Position numbers and translations under genes: made by a program. A stretch of DNA of 64,000 nucleotides. It comes from Bacteroidales bacterium (GTDB lineage Bacteria; Bacteroidota; Bacteroidia; Bacteroidales; UBA932). The notes below the pieces were generated by a model. The model was not told the origin of the DNA. It saw nothing but the letters and a program-made list of their open reading frames with translations, and searched no databases. Location of the stretch: NCBI GenBank assembly GCA_012510445.1, contig JAAZIA010000030.1:1-64000 (forward strand). The letters are read 5' to 3'. Shown piece after piece: positions 52,942 to 62,937 of this stretch; the stretch's first letter is position 1; each line of letters starts with the position of its first letter.

Positions 52942-55650
52942 ATGATGAGTGAAGAGCAACTAAAGTATTTGCACATTCTGGGTGAAGAAGGGGACAAAAA
53001 ATACCGGCTTACCGGTATGTTCAAAGATTGGTTTTTGGAATATTCTTCTTACGTAATCCTGGAACGTGCCGTACCTCACATTACAGACGGTTTAAAACCC
53101 GTTCAAAGAAGGATCCTACACTCGATGAAAAGAATGGAGGACGGGCGTTACAACAAAGTAGCTAATATCATAGGCCATACCATGCAGTTCCACCCTCACG
53201 GAGACGCTTCTATTGGAGATGCCTTGGTTCAGCTGGGACAAAAAAATCTTTTGATTGATACGCAAGGCAACTGGGGAAACGTACTTACGGGTGATCCGGC
53301 GGCGGCACCGCGTTACATAGAAGCCCGCCTGAGCACCTTTGCGCTGGATGTAGTATTTAACCCAAAAACAACGTCTTGGACGCCTTCTTATGACGGCAGA
53401 AACAAAGAACCGGAAGCCCTGCCCGTAAAATTCCCTCTCTTATTGGCTCAAGGGGCCGAGGGAATAGCTGTAGGACTTTCTACCCGCATTTTGCCTCACA
53501 ACTTTAACGAACTGATAGACGCCTCTATTGCCCACCTTAAAGACAAGCCTTTTGTACTTTACCCCGATTTTATAACGGGTGGCCTGGTAGATTGCAGCAA
53601 TTACAACGGTGGGGTTGGAAGACTTACCAGCCGCGTAAAAGTAAGGGCCAGAATCAACAAACTGGACAGAAGAACGCTGTCCATTACAGAGATTCCCTAC
53701 GGACAGACTACAGAAAGCCTTATTCGTTCCATCCTTTCTGCCAACGAAAAAGGCAAGATAAGAATCAGGAAAATAGATGATAACACAGCAGAACAGGCAG
53801 AAATCCTGATCCACTTGGCAGGCGACGTATCGCCCGACAAAACCATAGATGCGTTGTACGCCTTTACGCGGTGTGAAGTAACGCTTTCGCCGGATGCCTG
53901 TGTGATTTTAGACGGCAAACCGTTTGTCATTGCCGTGGAAAACATGCTCCGCTACAGCACAGACAGAACACGCAATTTGCTAAAAACAGAACTGGAAATA
54001 CGCCTTGCAGAACTGGAAGACCAATGGCACATTTCCTCCTTGGAAAAAATATTCTTTGAAGAAAAAGTGTACCGCATCTTAGAAAACGATGCCAAGTCGT
54101 GGAAAGACCAGCTTACAGAAGTAGAAAAGAAAATGCTCCTGTACCAAGACCGTTTGCGAAGGCCTGTCATTTTTGAAGAAATAGAGAAGCTGGTAGAAAA
54201 GCCGGTAAGAAAAATCTCGAAATTTGACATAAAAAAAGCCGAGGAGCACATTCGCTCGCTTGACAAAGAGATGGCCACGGTTAAAAACAACCTGAAACAC
54301 CTGACCCGCTACACCATCAAATACTTTGAAGACTTAAAAAAGAAATACGGAAGCTTATTCCCCAGAAAAACAGAAATTGCAGATTTCGAAACTATTGTTG
54401 CCTCTAAAGTTATCCTGGCCAACAGCAAACTGTACGTTAGCAAAGAGTTGGGATTTGTAGGAACAGACCTAAAAAGAGACGACAACGCCACCTTTGTTTG
54501 TGAGTGTTCTCAATTGGACGAGTTCATTGTTTTCTTAAAAGACGGCACCTATTCTGTCCGGAAAGTAGAAGACAAACAATACGTAGGCAAAGACATCATT
54601 TATACAGGGATCATCAAGAAAAAAGACGAAAGAACCATTTATAACGTAGCCTATCGCGATGGAAAAAAGGGGAAGGTTTATGTAAAACGTTTTCCTGTAA
54701 GCAGCTATACCCGCGACAGAGAGTACACCCTTACGCAAGGAAAGCCGGGTTCAGAAGTATTGTGGTTTACCGTAAATCCCAACGGAGAAGCAGAGACCAT
54801 CAAAGTATTTTTAAAAGCCAGACCCAAAGTAAGAAAAACAGTCTTTGAATATTCGTTTTTAGACATGGCCATCAGGAGCCGCAACACCCGCGGAAACATC
54901 CTAAGCCACCACCCCGTTCAGAAAATCACTCTAAAAGAAAAAGGCGTGGCCACTATGGGAGGCCAAAAAATATGGTTCGATAAAGACGTCCAAAGGCTTA
55001 ATCATGACGAACGAGGTATATACCTGGGGGAATTTACAGCAGAAGATTGCCTGCTGGCTGTCAACCGCAAAGGAAAATTCTTTACAACCAACTTTGACCT
55101 AAGCAACCGTTACCAAGAAGAAGTCTTGATCATAGAAAAGTTAAATCCGGAAAAAACATTCTGTGCCATTTATTACCTGGCAGAAGCCGGTGCTTTCTAT
55201 ATAAAGCGATTTTACTTTGAACCTTCTGAAAACGCACCACAGTCTTTTATTGGAGACGCAGAAGAGTCTTACCTTGTTGCCATTACCGATGATATATACC
55301 CCAAGGTTCAAGTTACTTTTGGTGGAAAACATGCAAAAAGAGAACCGCTCCTTATAGAGGCAGAAGAATTCATAGGCGAGAAAAGCTTTCGTGCCAAAGG
55401 CAAGAGGGTAACCACCCTGGAAGTAAAAGAAATAGAATTCATAGAACAGGAACCAGAACTGGAACTGGAACTGGAAACAGAAACGGAAATAGACATTGAA
55501 CCGGAAACGAAAACAAAAATTGAGCCGACACCGGAAATAGAAATTGAACTGGAAATGGAACCGGAACCGAAGCCGGAACCGAAGCCTAAAGCTGAACCCA
55601 AAGCTGAACCCGACAAGAAGGCCGATGCCGTCCAGATGAAGCTTCTCTAA
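52942..55650 (+). CDS. parC: DNA topoisomerase IV subunit A
   Basis: A 902-residue DNA breakage-reunion subunit. YVILERAVPHITDGLKPVQRRIL, HPHGDASIGDALV (84-96) and GDPAAAPRYIEARL with catalytic Tyr125 are visible. The C-terminal beta-pinwheel follows, with VFGGKHAKREPLLIEAEEFIG near residue 790-810. The last 70 residues are an acidic, then Lys/Pro/Glu-rich low-complexity linker ending in QMKLL, a terminal pentapeptide motif I recall from Bacteroides ParC. The start could also be the second ATG, 52945. Confidence 0.94.
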   Translation: MMSEEQLKYLHILGEEGDKKYRLTGMFKDWFLEYSSYVILERAVPHITDGLKPVQRRILHSMKRMEDGRYNKVANIIGHTMQFHPHGDASIGDALVQLGQKNLLIDTQGNWGNVLTGDPAAAPRYIEARLSTFALDVVFNPKTTSWTPSYDGRNKEPEALPVKFPLLLAQGAEGIAVGLSTRILPHNFNELIDASIAHLKDKPFVLYPDFITGGLVDCSNYNGGVGRLTSRVKVRARINKLDRRTLSITEIPYGQTTESLIRSILSANEKGKIRIRKIDDNTAEQAEILIHLAGDVSPDKTIDALYAFTRCEVTLSPDACVILDGKPFVIAVENMLRYSTDRTRNLLKTELEIRLAELEDQWHISSLEKIFFEEKVYRILENDAKSWKDQLTEVEKKMLLYQDRLRRPVIFEEIEKLVEKPVRKISKFDIKKAEEHIRSLDKEMATVKNNLKHLTRYTIKYFEDLKKKYGSLFPRKTEIADFETIVASKVILANSKLYVSKELGFVGTDLKRDDNATFVCECSQLDEFIVFLKDGTYSVRKVEDKQYVGKDIIYTGIIKKKDERTIYNVAYRDGKKGKVYVKRFPVSSYTRDREYTLTQGKPGSEVLWFTVNPNGEAETIKVFLKARPKVRKTVFEYSFLDMAIRSRNTRGNILSHHPVQKITLKEKGVATMGGQKIWFDKDVQRLNHDERGIYLGEFTAEDCLLAVNRKGKFFTTNFDLSNRYQEEVLIIEKLNPEKTFCAIYYLAEAGAFYIKRFYFEPSENAPQSFIGDAEESYLVAITDDIYPKVQVTFGGKHAKREPLLIEAEEFIGEKSFRAKGKRVTTLEVKEIEFIEQEPELELELETETEIDIEPETKTKIEPTPEIEIELEMEPEPKPEPKPKAEPKAEPDKKADAVQMKLL

Positions 55651-55663
55651 TAATTCCTCCAAT

Positions 55664-56122
55664 ATGGGTCTTACTTTCTACATAGGATTTATGGGATGTG
55701 GTAAAAGTACCTTGGGTCGCTTGCATGCTGCCGAACAAGGCAAGAGATTTGTAGACCTGGATGCTGTTTTTTTGCAGGAAACGGGAAAAACGCCGGCCAT
55801 TTATCTTACCCATAAAGGAGAACCTGCTTTTAGAAAAGAGGAGCAGAAAGTGTTGCACAAAACAGTAGCACAATGGATGGCAGACGGCAGACCCGCTCAA
55901 ATCATTGCTTGCGGAGGAGGAACTCCCTGTTTCTTTGACAACCTGCAGTTTATGAAAGAACACGGCCATGTAGTTTTCATAGACACCCCTCTGGCAACCA
56001 TTCTGGATAGGCTTATGCGCCAACCGGAAAGATGGCCCCTCGCTCAAAAGCAAGCACCGCAAATACTTTATAAAGAAAGAAGAAAATGGTATGAACAGGC
56101 CCACGAACGCCTGGTCCCCTAG
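55664..56122 (+). CDS. aroK: shikimate kinase
   Basis: A 152-residue P-loop kinase for shikimate-3-phosphate formation. GFMGCGKST (8-16) is the P-loop, FVDLDAVF (29-36) binds Mg2+/shikimate, FRKEE (56-60) contains the shikimate arginine, and IIACGGGTPC (79-88) is the glycine-rich site. It is 15-25 residues shorter than common AroK at the C-terminus. It follows parC by 13 bp and its stop overlaps the recJ stop on the other strand. Confidence 0.93.
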   Translation: MGLTFYIGFMGCGKSTLGRLHAAEQGKRFVDLDAVFLQETGKTPAIYLTHKGEPAFRKEEQKVLHKTVAQWMADGRPAQIIACGGGTPCFFDNLQFMKEHGHVVFIDTPLATILDRLMRQPERWPLAQKQAPQILYKERRKWYEQAHERLVP

Positions 56123-57852
56123 ACAATAACTTCCCTGGCCTTAATGTCTTTAATACGCAATTGCAAGTTGGCAATCCCACGGTAATAATTTTCTGCCACA
56201 GAATAACAGATATCTACCGGGTTTCCGTTGTGTAAATGCTCAAAATGCAAACTCTGGTTAAAAGCAATCGCAGAGATGGCCCTGTACGGCTCGTCTTCCT
56301 GAATCAACTCCAGCTTAAGGTGCCCTGCATCCGATCCTACCAAACGTCCGTTTCCGTTATCATACACATCTTCCGTCACAAACACGGGAGATTCGTTCCC
56401 GGGACCAAAAGGTTGAAATTGCTTTAACAGGCGGAAGAACTTGGGAGTAATCTGTCTAAAATCCAGATACGTATCTACTTGAACCTGCGGAGTAAGCATA
56501 TGGTCAGAAATATTTTTAAAAGCAATACCTTCGAACATACGTTCAAACTCTTCAAAACGTTCCTCCATCAAGGTCAAACCGGCTGCGTACATATGCCCTC
56601 CAAAATTTTCCAACAAATGGCTGCAACTTTCTATAGCCTCGTACAGATCAAAGCCGGGAATGCTGCGTGCAGAACCGGTAATCACCCCGTTTGATTTGGT
56701 CAACACAATGGTAGGACGGTAGTACTGTTCAACCAAACGAGAAGCCACAATACCCACTACCCCTTTATGCCATTTGGGATTGTATAGCACAATGGATTTT
56801 CTCTGTTTCATGTCCGGCATATTCCTTACCATATCCAAAGCTTCTCTGGTAGTCTTGCGATCTATGTTTTTACGATCGTCGTTGTGATCGTTTATGGTAT
56901 GACCAATTTGTGATGCCGCGTCGTCTGTACGGGAAATGAGCAAATCAACGGCCATTTTGCCGGATTCCATACGTCCGGCCGCATTGATCCTGGGACCTAT
57001 CTTAAACACAATATCATCCATGGTAATCTGATGTTTTTCCAGACCGGCCAGTTTAATGATGGAATGAAGCCCTTTACTGGGGGCTTCGTTTAGCTGTTTA
57101 AGGCCATAATGCGCCAAAATTCTGTTTTCTCCCGTAATAGAAACCAGGTCTGCGGCAATGCTTACTACAAGCAAATCTAAAAACGGATACAATTTCGTAA
57201 GTGGAATGCGGTTTCTGATGCAATAGGCCTGCATAAATTTAAAGCCTACCCCACATCCGCTCAGCTCGTCAAAAGGGTAATGGCAATCGTTTCTTTTGGG
57301 ATTCAACACGGCAGCTGCCTGCGGCAATTCGCCTGCCGGAAGGTGGTGGTCACAAATGATAAAATCAATTCCTTTTTGCTTGGCATAAGCCACTTTTTCT
57401 ATGGCTTTGATCCCGCAATCCAGAGCTATAATGAGTGTACACCCTTCGTTGAGCGCCTGGTCTATACCCACATAAGATATTCCGTACCCTTCTGTGTAAC
57501 GGTCCGGGATGTAATAAGAAACCATAGGTGTCTCTTTCCGTAAAAAAGAGTAGACCAGCGCTACGGCCGTAGTACCGTCTACGTCGTAATCTCCGTACAC
57601 CAGTATCTTTTCACTTTCAGTAATGGCTTTGCCAAGGCGGCGAACGGCCTTGTCCATGTCTTTCATTAAGAAAGGATCGTGCAAGTCTTCCAATTGAGGT
57701 CTAAAAAAAGATTTAGCAAGAGTAAAGTTTGTGATGTTTCTTTGAACCAAAAGATTGGCCAAAGACTGGTCTACGCCCAACTCTGTGGCTAAGCTTCTTA
57801 CCAGTGCCGGATTTCCCGGTTCTTTCACAATCCACTTTTTATCTAAAGCCAT
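56119..57852 (-). CDS. recJ: single-stranded-DNA-specific exonuclease RecJ
   Basis: A 577-residue 5'-3' exonuclease of the DHH family. The motifs are intact: LVYGDYDVDGTTAVAL (84-99), ALDCGIKA, FIICDHHLPAGELP (the DHH motif), and the DHHA1 part with GRINAAGRM and ENFGGHMYAAGLTL. The OB-fold lies at the C-terminus. Length is normal. A box TAccTTTA (57870-57863) lies 10 nt before the ATG. Confidence 0.95.
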   Translation of the reverse strand: MALDKKWIVKEPGNPALVRSLATELGVDQSLANLLVQRNITNFTLAKSFFRPQLEDLHDPFLMKDMDKAVRRLGKAITESEKILVYGDYDVDGTTAVALVYSFLRKETPMVSYYIPDRYTEGYGISYVGIDQALNEGCTLIIALDCGIKAIEKVAYAKQKGIDFIICDHHLPAGELPQAAAVLNPKRNDCHYPFDELSGCGVGFKFMQAYCIRNRIPLTKLYPFLDLLVVSIAADLVSITGENRILAHYGLKQLNEAPSKGLHSIIKLAGLEKHQITMDDIVFKIGPRINAAGRMESGKMAVDLLISRTDDAASQIGHTINDHNDDRKNIDRKTTREALDMVRNMPDMKQRKSIVLYNPKWHKGVVGIVASRLVEQYYRPTIVLTKSNGVITGSARSIPGFDLYEAIESCSHLLENFGGHMYAAGLTLMEERFEEFERMFEGIAFKNISDHMLTPQVQVDTYLDFRQITPKFFRLLKQFQPFGPGNESPVFVTEDVYDNGNGRLVGSDAGHLKLELIQEDEPYRAISAIAFNQSLHFEHLHNGNPVDICYSVAENYYRGIANLQLRIKDIKAREVIV

Positions 57853-57862
57853 AGTAATCTTG

Positions 57863-57870
57863 TAAAGGTA
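57863..57870 (-). promoter_or_regulatory. candidate -7 box (TAccTTTA) for recJ
   Basis: One mismatch to TAnnTTTG (final A), 10 nt before the recJ ATG on the minus strand. Confidence 0.3.
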
Positions 57871-57903
57871 GGCATTTTATCCTTAATCGAGTAAAAAAAT
57901 GCT

Positions 57904-57911
57904 TACTTTTG
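57904..57911 (+). promoter_or_regulatory. -7 box (TActTTTG) for lysS
   Basis: Full consensus match, 23 nt before the lysS ATG. Confidence 0.5.
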
Positions 57912-57934
57912 TGGGTTAAGAAATCTCAAACAAT

Positions 57935-59443
57935 ATGGACAATACGTATATCAGTGAACAGGAACAAGTGCGTCGCAACGCCTTACAAGAACTCATGCAA
58001 TTGGGTATAGATCCTTATCCTGCCCAAAAATTTCCGGTAGATACTACAGCCAACGAAATTTTAGAAAAATACGACCCGGAAAAGAAAAATTTTCAGGAAA
58101 TAACCGTAGCCGGAAGGATCATGGGAAGAAGAATTATGGGGGCCGCCTCTTTTATGGTCCTGCAAGACCATACGGGAAAGATTCAGGTGTACGTAAAACG
58201 GGACGAGATTTGTCCCACAGAAGATAAAACCCAGTACAATACGGTTTTTAAAAAACTGATGGACATAGGCGACATTGTAGGTGTGAAAGGATATGCATTT
58301 ATAACCAAAACGGGAGAAATATCTGTTCACGCCCAAGAATTGACGTTGTTGAGCAAGTCCCTTAGGGTACTTCCCATTGTCAAAGAAAAAGAAGACCGCG
58401 TGTACGACGCTTTTACTGACCCCGAACAACGTTACAGGATGCGTTACGTAGACCTTATAGTAAACCCGCATGTGAGAGACACGTTTGTAAGTCGGACAAA
58501 AATGATCAACGTCATGCGAGATTTTTTCAACAGCTTTGGTTACCTAGAAGTAGAAACCCCCATCTTACAGCCCATACCGGGAGGAGCCAACGCCCGACCT
58601 TTCAAAACGCATCACAATGCACTTGACATTCCTTTGTATTTAAGAATAGCCAACGAATTGTATTTGAAAAAATTGATTGTGGGAGGGTTCCCGGGAGTAT
58701 ATGAGTTTGCAAAAGATTTCCGGAACGAGGGAATGGACCGTACACACAATCCGGAATTTACCGTGTTGGAAATCTACGTAGCTTATAAAGATTATTTTTG
58801 GATGATGGACTTCACAGAGCAACTGGTAGAAAAAGTAGCACTTACACTTCACGGGACTACCAAAGTACCCATGGGGGACAAAGTCATAGATTGGAAAAGG
58901 CCGTTCCGGCGCATTACCATGCTGGATGCCATAAAGGAATATGCGGGGGTAGACGTTTCCGGTATGAACGAAGAAGAGCTGCGCAAAACGTGTTCGGAAC
59001 TGAAAGTTCCCATCACCCCCATTATGGGCAAAGGCAAACTGATAGATGCTCTGTTTGGCACCTACTGTGAAAAACACCTGATCCAACCTACGTTTATCAC
59101 AGATTACCCCATAGCTACTTCTCCACTTACTAAAAAACACCGCACCCACCCGGAACTGACAGAACGTTTTGAATTGTTTGTTAACGGAAAAGAGCTGGCC
59201 AATTCCTACTCGGAACTGAACGATCCCATAGATCAACTGGATCGCTTTAGAGAACAGTTGAAACTAAAAGAAAAAGGAGACGACGAGGCCATGTTCATAG
59301 ATATGGATTTTATAAGGGCACTGGAATTTGGCATGCCTCCCACAGCAGGCATGGGCATTGGCATTGACCGTCTGTGCATGTTGATGACCAATTCCCACAG
59401 CATACAAGACGTACTGTTTTTCCCTCAGATGCGCCCGGAATAG
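57935..59443 (+). CDS. lysS: lysyl-tRNA synthetase (class II)
   Basis: A 502-residue class IIb synthetase. The N-terminal OB-fold ([32 protein letters not shown], about 52-85) binds the anticodon. The catalytic domain has [30 protein letters not shown] (motif 2 region), [20 protein letters not shown], and motif 3 [12 protein letters not shown] near 470-481. Length matches bacterial LysS. It is followed by trmH after 18 bp. Confidence 0.96.
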   Translation: MDNTYISEQEQVRRNALQELMQLGIDPYPAQKFPVDTTANEILEKYDPEKKNFQEITVAGRIMGRRIMGAASFMVLQDHTGKIQVYVKRDEICPTEDKTQYNTVFKKLMDIGDIVGVKGYAFITKTGEISVHAQELTLLSKSLRVLPIVKEKEDRVYDAFTDPEQRYRMRYVDLIVNPHVRDTFVSRTKMINVMRDFFNSFGYLEVETPILQPIPGGANARPFKTHHNALDIPLYLRIANELYLKKLIVGGFPGVYEFAKDFRNEGMDRTHNPEFTVLEIYVAYKDYFWMMDFTEQLVEKVALTLHGTTKVPMGDKVIDWKRPFRRITMLDAIKEYAGVDVSGMNEEELRKTCSELKVPITPIMGKGKLIDALFGTYCEKHLIQPTFITDYPIATSPLTKKHRTHPELTERFELFVNGKELANSYSELNDPIDQLDRFREQLKLKEKGDDEAMFIDMDFIRALEFGMPPTAGMGIGIDRLCMLMTNSHSIQDVLFFPQMRPE

Positions 59444-59461
59444 ATCGGAAAAAGCAAAGCA

Positions 59462-60265
59462 ATGATAACCTCGCCCCGGAACCCAAAGGTAAAACACCTG
59501 CGTCTGCTTATGGAAAAATCACGCTTACGGCAGGAAGAAGGCCTGTTTGTGATTGAAGGAGTACGCGAACTGCATGTGGCTTTAACGTGCGGTTTTACCA
59601 TGCATACCCTTTTTCTTTGTCCGCACATCTTTACAGACACAGGTAAAGCAGATCATTTCAAAAAACACGCTCCCCTTACCCAAGAATTGGACGAAGACGT
59701 GTACAGAAAGACAGCCTACCGAGGTACTACAGAGGGAGTATTGGCCATCATGCATGCAAAGCACCTCACCCCGGAACAAGTACGTTTACCGGAAAACCCC
59801 TTGGTTCTTGTGCTGGAAGCCGTAGAAAAACCGGGCAACCTGGGGGCCGTTTTAAGAACGGCAGATGCCTGCGGAATCAACGCAGTTGTTGTGTGCGACC
59901 CCCGTACAGATCTGTACAACCCCAATACCGTAAGGGCTTCGCTCGGGTCGCTCTTTAGCGTGCCTGTACTGGCATGCTCGTCGCAAGAAGCTTACGACTG
60001 GTTGGTCTCTCACAAGATGCAAATAGTAGCTGCCACCAGCCGTGCCGCCACCCCGTACCATACATGCTTGTACCATACACCTACAGCCTTTGTTCTAGGT
60101 TCCGAAGAAAAAGGGCTGGGTGTTTTCTGGAAAGAAAAGGCGCATTGCCGGGTGAAAATACCTATGAAAGGAATTATAGATTCGCTCAATGTTTCTGTAA
60201 GTGCGGCCGTCCTGTGCTTCGAAGCCGTTAGGCAGCGTAATGCCTTAAAAAACGATGCCTTGTAA
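59462..60265 (+). CDS. TrmH/SpoU family RNA 2'-O-methyltransferase
   Basis: A 267-residue SPOUT methyltransferase. Residues 1-105 form the N-terminal RNA-binding domain (KHLRLLMEKSRLRQEEGLFVIEG). The three SpoU motifs follow: EKPGNLGAVLRTADACG (122-138), FVLGSEEKGL (210-219) and IPMKGIIDSLNVSVSAAV (233-250) forming the knot and SAM site. It should methylate a ribose in tRNA or 23S rRNA; the target is not predictable from sequence. Confidence 0.93.
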   Translation: MITSPRNPKVKHLRLLMEKSRLRQEEGLFVIEGVRELHVALTCGFTMHTLFLCPHIFTDTGKADHFKKHAPLTQELDEDVYRKTAYRGTTEGVLAIMHAKHLTPEQVRLPENPLVLVLEAVEKPGNLGAVLRTADACGINAVVVCDPRTDLYNPNTVRASLGSLFSVPVLACSSQEAYDWLVSHKMQIVAATSRAATPYHTCLYHTPTAFVLGSEEKGLGVFWKEKAHCRVKIPMKGIIDSLNVSVSAAVLCFEAVRQRNALKNDAL

Positions 60266-60271
60266 AACGTT

Positions 60272-61033
60272 ATGCATATGAACAGAGAAACTTTTGCCAT
60301 CATAGGAAATCCGGTAGGAAAAAGCATGAGCCCGCAGCTTTTTCAGACCGCTTACCCTCAATTTTCGCAAGGCTCATACCTGCTTTTAGAAACAGACGAT
60401 TGCCAAAAAGCCATGGAGCTGCTGAAAGTACTTCGTATTAAAGCGGCCAACGTTACCATGCCTTTGAAAGCAGCCTGCCTGCCAATGGCAGAAAAAATTT
60501 CTGAAGAAGTTCGGCAAACAAACGCAACCAATTTACTGAGGAGAGAAAAAAACGAAACCTGGTCTGCCTGGAATACAGATGTGTATGGTGTAAGGGAAAG
60601 TTTTTTGGCTGCAGGCGTTCCCATACAAGGGAAGTACGCCCTGGTAGTAGGTGCCGGAGGGGCAGGACGCGCAGCAGCTTTGGCACTTACACAAGCCGGA
60701 GCCCGTGTTTCCGTAGCCAACAGATCGGTACGCGAAGGATTGTTCCCCCTGGATGCTATTCCTCGCCTGCTCACTACTTGTTCCCTGGTGGTTTATACAC
60801 TCCCGGTGAAAAAAGAAGACCACTTGTTCCTCACCCTCACAAAAGACCATACCGTTCTGGATGCTTCTTACGCTCTGGCTCCGCTCCGGCAGGCTGCCGA
60901 ACGTGCCGGAGCCTGTTACTTAAACGGTTATCATTGGTTATACCATCAAGCCGTAGAAGGATTTAGGCTTATGACCGATTTGCCCCCTAATACGGCCGCT
61001 ATGCGCCAATGGTTGGGTTTAGAAAAAAGATAG
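60272..61033 (+). CDS. aroE: shikimate dehydrogenase
   Basis: A 253-residue NADPH-dependent shikimate dehydrogenase. GKSMSP (16-21) and NVTMPLKAACLP with catalytic Lys66, NTDVYGV with Asp103, and the NADP loop GAGGAGRAA (127-135) are present. The start may be the third codon (60278) instead. aroK lies a few kilobases upstream, so two successive shikimate-pathway steps are in this region but not in one operon. The ssb promoter lies inside its 3' end. Confidence 0.94.
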   Translation: MHMNRETFAIIGNPVGKSMSPQLFQTAYPQFSQGSYLLLETDDCQKAMELLKVLRIKAANVTMPLKAACLPMAEKISEEVRQTNATNLLRREKNETWSAWNTDVYGVRESFLAAGVPIQGKYALVVGAGGAGRAAALALTQAGARVSVANRSVREGLFPLDAIPRLLTTCSLVVYTLPVKKEDHLFLTLTKDHTVLDASYALAPLRQAAERAGACYLNGYHWLYHQAVEGFRLMTDLPPNTAAMRQWLGLEKR

Positions 61034-61041
61034 TACCTTTA
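61013..61041 (+). promoter_or_regulatory. candidate ssb promoter (TTG-N18-TAccTTTA)
   Basis: TTG at 61013-61015 and TAccTTTA at 61034-61041 are separated by 18 bp. The last base of the -7 box departs from consensus. It overlaps the aroE stop; the leader would be about 25-30 nt. Confidence 0.45.
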
Positions 61042-61072
61042 CAAAGAATGTAAAAAATCAAATTATACTGCT

Positions 61073-61537
61073 ATGCTTAATAAAGTCATGTTAATTGGAA
61101 ATGTGGGAAAAGATCCGGAAATCCGTCATTTGGAAGGAGGAGTATCAGTAGCTACCCTTACCCTGGCTACGTCTGAGCGTTACAGAGATCGGAATGGAGA
61201 AATGCAAGAACAAACAGAATGGCATAACGTGGTATTGTGGCGAGGTCTTGCAGACGTTGCAGAACGCTATGTCCGCAAAGGAACCCAGGTTTATATAGAA
61301 GGTAAAATTCGTACACGCAGCTGGGAAGACCAATCGGGACAAAAAAGATACACCACAGAAATATTGGCAAACAGCCTGCAGCTGTTAGGGAAAAAAAGTG
61401 ACAATCCTGCCACTTCTTCTCCCCTTTCTCCAAAGCCGGCCGGAACAACTGCTGCCTCGGTGGCAACACCGTCTGCATCGCAAAGCAATTTGTCTGCAAA
61501 CCTAACGGCAGATGACGTAGATGACCTGCCGTTCTAA
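61073..61537 (+). CDS. ssb: single-stranded DNA-binding protein
   Basis: A 154-residue SSB. The OB-fold covers residues 1-105 ([55 protein letters not shown]). A Ser/Thr/Pro/Ala-rich linker follows and the acidic tip DDVDDLPF ends the protein, the docking site for repair and replication partners. It has its own probable promoter and converges with the MFS genes. Confidence 0.96.
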   Translation: MLNKVMLIGNVGKDPEIRHLEGGVSVATLTLATSERYRDRNGEMQEQTEWHNVVLWRGLADVAERYVRKGTQVYIEGKIRTRSWEDQSGQKRYTTEILANSLQLLGKKSDNPATSSPLSPKPAGTTAASVATPSASQSNLSANLTADDVDDLPF

Positions 61538-61542
61538 TCCAA

Positions 61543-62934
61543 TCATTTAACTTTATTGGGAGTGTCCAATTTCAATTCCGGATGACTGTCGGAAGAGTGG
61601 CTTAGTATCACAGATACAGCTATAGCCACCAGTGCCAATCCAATAAACAGTATCTCTGAATAAACAGCCCCTTTTACACCTTTATTGTTCTCAATAATGC
61701 GTCCTACAAAAATGGGTACCAACAGCATACCCATATTTTGTATCCAGTAAATGAGCGAATAGGCCGTACCCAGGTTTTTGTCGGGAATGATTTTAGGTAC
61801 CGAGGGCCACATGGCTGCAGGTACCAGAGAGTATCCAACACCCAGAATGGCTATTCCAACGTATCCAAAAACAGGAAGACCGGGAGCAAATCCAATGATC
61901 AGATGCGCTATAAGTACCAGGAAAGATCCTAGGATCATCCATTTGGTACCCTTTCCTTTAAAGTCAACCAACGACCCAAAAATGGGGGTGAAGATGATGG
62001 TGGTAAAAGGTATGAGCGACACCATTAAAGAAGCCAGATCGCTTTCTATTCCAAACCGGGGGATGATGATGGAAGTAGCAAAGCGCCGGAAAGAAATGAT
62101 ACAGGCATAAAAGAATACACACAGGAGTGCCACTAGAATAAAATGCTTATTTCCCAGCACTTTAAACAAATCGGAAAACTTAAACTTGTCATCTTTTTCT
62201 GTACTTTCTCCACGGTGTTCGGCCAAAGCCGCTTCCTGCACATCCAACTTCTTGTCAAAAGCCAGGAAAACGCTCCATACAAGCAGCCCGCACACCAGAA
62301 GTACAAACCCGGCGAGAGCCGGTTTGCTGGTTTCTGAAAAAGGTATGTAATCTAGGTTCAAGTTTACAATCCGCGGTACTACCAGTAAGGCCGCAGCCGT
62401 TCCCAAACGGGCCAACGCCAACTGAAGCCCCATAGCCAAGGCCATTTCCTTACCTCTAAACCATTTGGCTATAGAGCGTGTAACAGCCACTCCGGCTATT
62501 TCACTGCCCAGTCCAAAGAGCGCACAACCCGCATAGGCCAATGCCAAAGAAGGCTTGCCAAAGAAGCGGTCCATAAAATGAAACAATGCACTGTCATGGA
62601 AAGCAGACGAGATGCCATACATTACAACGGCAGCCCCTACCACCATTAGCAATACAAACAAGGTTCCGGTAATGCGTACTCCCCACTTATCCAGTAACAT
62701 GCCGCAAACTACCAAACCTCCCCATACGCAAAGGAGCGAGTAGGCTCCTCCGTACAAGCCGTAATCTGCAGAAGACCAGGATAAATCAAGGATCTCGGGG
62801 TTTTTAAAAATATGGCCTATGGTCGTAAACTGGTCGTCGAAAAAATACGAGGCAAACATGACCAGCGAAAGGAATAAAAGGACTGCCCACCTGGCCCGGC
62901 GGGAGTCCTTTAAAAAAGCAATATGTTTATTCAT
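61543..62934 (-). CDS. MFS transporter, paralogue 1
   Basis: A 463-residue major facilitator with about 12 membrane helices. Motif A in loop 2-3 reads GMLLDKWGVRITG; an interdomain cytoplasmic loop (DKKLDVQEAALAEHRGESTEKDDKFKFSDLFKVL) separates the two halves, and a second motif A-like loop reads GSLVDFKGKGTKW. SIAKWFRGKEMALAMG is shared with the next gene. It looks like an organic anion or sugar-phosphate type carrier of the inner membrane; the substrate is not known. Its stop is 5 bp from the ssb stop on the other strand. Confidence 0.88.
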   Translation of the reverse strand: MNKHIAFLKDSRRARWAVLLFLSLVMFASYFFDDQFTTIGHIFKNPEILDLSWSSADYGLYGGAYSLLCVWGGLVVCGMLLDKWGVRITGTLFVLLMVVGAAVVMYGISSAFHDSALFHFMDRFFGKPSLALAYAGCALFGLGSEIAGVAVTRSIAKWFRGKEMALAMGLQLALARLGTAAALLVVPRIVNLNLDYIPFSETSKPALAGFVLLVCGLLVWSVFLAFDKKLDVQEAALAEHRGESTEKDDKFKFSDLFKVLGNKHFILVALLCVFFYACIISFRRFATSIIIPRFGIESDLASLMVSLIPFTTIIFTPIFGSLVDFKGKGTKWMILGSFLVLIAHLIIGFAPGLPVFGYVGIAILGVGYSLVPAAMWPSVPKIIPDKNLGTAYSLIYWIQNMGMLLVPIFVGRIIENNKGVKGAVYSEILFIGLALVAIAVSVILSHSSDSHPELKLDTPNKVK

Positions 62935-62937
62935 CTT

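Noticed and set aside
55141..55662. Long minus-strand frame opposite the parC tail, coding Phe/Arg- or Gly/Ser-rich sequence
   Set aside because: It is the antisense reading of the repetitive Glu/Pro codons of the ParC tail and shows no protein-like composition.
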